DNA of 5,976 nt from JACQWR01 sp964614365 (lineage in GTDB: Bacteria > Desulfobacterota > Syntrophia > Syntrophales > JACQWR01). The stretch spans positions 1 through 5,976 of the forward strand of contig CAZTLA010000188.1 in NCBI GenBank assembly GCA_964614365.1, in the 5' to 3' direction. The notes below the pieces were generated by a model. It saw only the letters and a program-made list of their open reading frames with translations. It was not told the origin of the DNA and did no database searches. Of the stretch, positions 5,821-5,976 are shown piece by piece (positions within the stretch are counted from its first letter, which is position 1; each line of letters starts with the position of its first letter). A program made the position numbers and the translations under genes.

Positions 5821-5976
5821 ATTAACGGAATATTAAAGATAGGGTCGCGGGGAAGCAAGCTGGCGCTGACCCAGACAAACCAGATTGCAGACCTGATACG
5901 GAATCGCCATCCCGGCATGACCGTGGAAGTCATTATCATCAAGACCAGGGGCGACATCATGCAGGACGTCTCCCTC
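5821..5976 (+). CDS. hemC: Hydroxymethylbilane synthase (porphobilinogen deaminase) HemC, N-terminal part; apparent ATT start
   Basis: The first 52 codons are present, of a family about 300-320 long. The enzyme joins four porphobilinogens into hydroxymethylbilane in the cytoplasm. After the start come NGILKIGSRGSKLALTQTNQ and IADLIRNRHPGMTVEVIIIK, then TRGDIMQDVSL. These align with the E. coli HemC N-terminus (IATRQSPLALWQ, then VTRGD), including the conserved substrate-binding Arg of the SR/TR motif (Arg10) and TRGD (42-45). In-frame upstream codons run back to the hemA TAG without any ATG, GTG or TTG. ATT 5821 is chosen because AGGAGG ends six bases before it and because it gives the usual short lead before the IGSRGSKLAL strand. 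An ATG first appears in this frame at residue 33, too late to give a working protein. A base-call error (ATG to ATT) is the main alternative. The gene continues past the window. Confidence 0.9.
   Translation, partial: MNGILKIGSRGSKLALTQTNQIADLIRNRHPGMTVEVIIIKTRGDIMQDVSL

Noticed and set aside
5782..5850. HemA-HemC fusion by read-through of the TAG stop
   Set aside because: The frames are in phase and open, but HemA already has its normal full length and ending at the TAG, and a perfect AGGAGG lies in the gap, which fits fresh initiation better. No suppressor tRNA is visible here.

Overview
The window reads as ordinary, compact chromosomal DNA of a moderately GC-rich anaerobic-type bacterium. 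The best guess is a deltaproteobacterium (Desulfobacterota, Syntrophales-like). That guess rests on the order precorrin-2 dehydrogenase - CcsA/HemX membrane protein - hemA - hemC, on protein style, and on C5-pathway (glutamyl-tRNA) tetrapyrrole synthesis; it is an inference, not a proof. No mobile element, CRISPR array or phage gene is visible. No gene-free stretch exceeds about 100 bases.

Layout. (1) Bases 1-422, plus strand: the 3' end of a DppC/OppC-type peptide/nickel ABC transporter permease. (2) Bases 475-2878, minus strand: a tightly packed block read leftward, prmA -> rsmE -> an RDD-family membrane protein -> tRNA-Phe(GAA) -> intrinsic terminator. prmA/rsmE and rsmE/RDD overlap by four bases each (TTGA and ATGA). 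The tRNA has its own good sigma70-like promoter, whose -35 box contains the stop codon of the RDD gene. (3) Bases 2879-2974: a short divergent control region. (4) Bases 2975-5976, plus strand: a tetrapyrrole operon, sirC-like precorrin-2 dehydrogenase -> hemX/ccsA-like membrane protein -> hemA (glutamyl-tRNA reductase) -> hemC (porphobilinogen deaminase, cut by the window end).

How the genes work together. HemA makes the committed precursor for 5-aminolevulinate from glutamyl-tRNA. HemC polymerises porphobilinogen toward uroporphyrinogen III. SirC oxidises precorrin-2 to sirohydrochlorin for siroheme (and, in some anaerobes, for siroheme-derived haem). The HemX-like protein is a multi-spanning CcsA-family protein that may tune HemA level or handle haem at the membrane. 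The opposite block modifies the translation apparatus: PrmA methylates ribosomal protein L11 and RsmE methylates 16S rRNA.

The most unusual points are in translation initiation. hemC has no ATG, GTG or TTG at its N-terminus; a perfect AGGAGG sits six bases before an in-frame ATT, so it looks like an AUU-start gene. hemA has no visible Shine-Dalgarno sequence. rsmE most likely starts at a TTG overlapping the prmA stop rather than at the upstream ATG. I see no clearly undescribed multi-gene system here.
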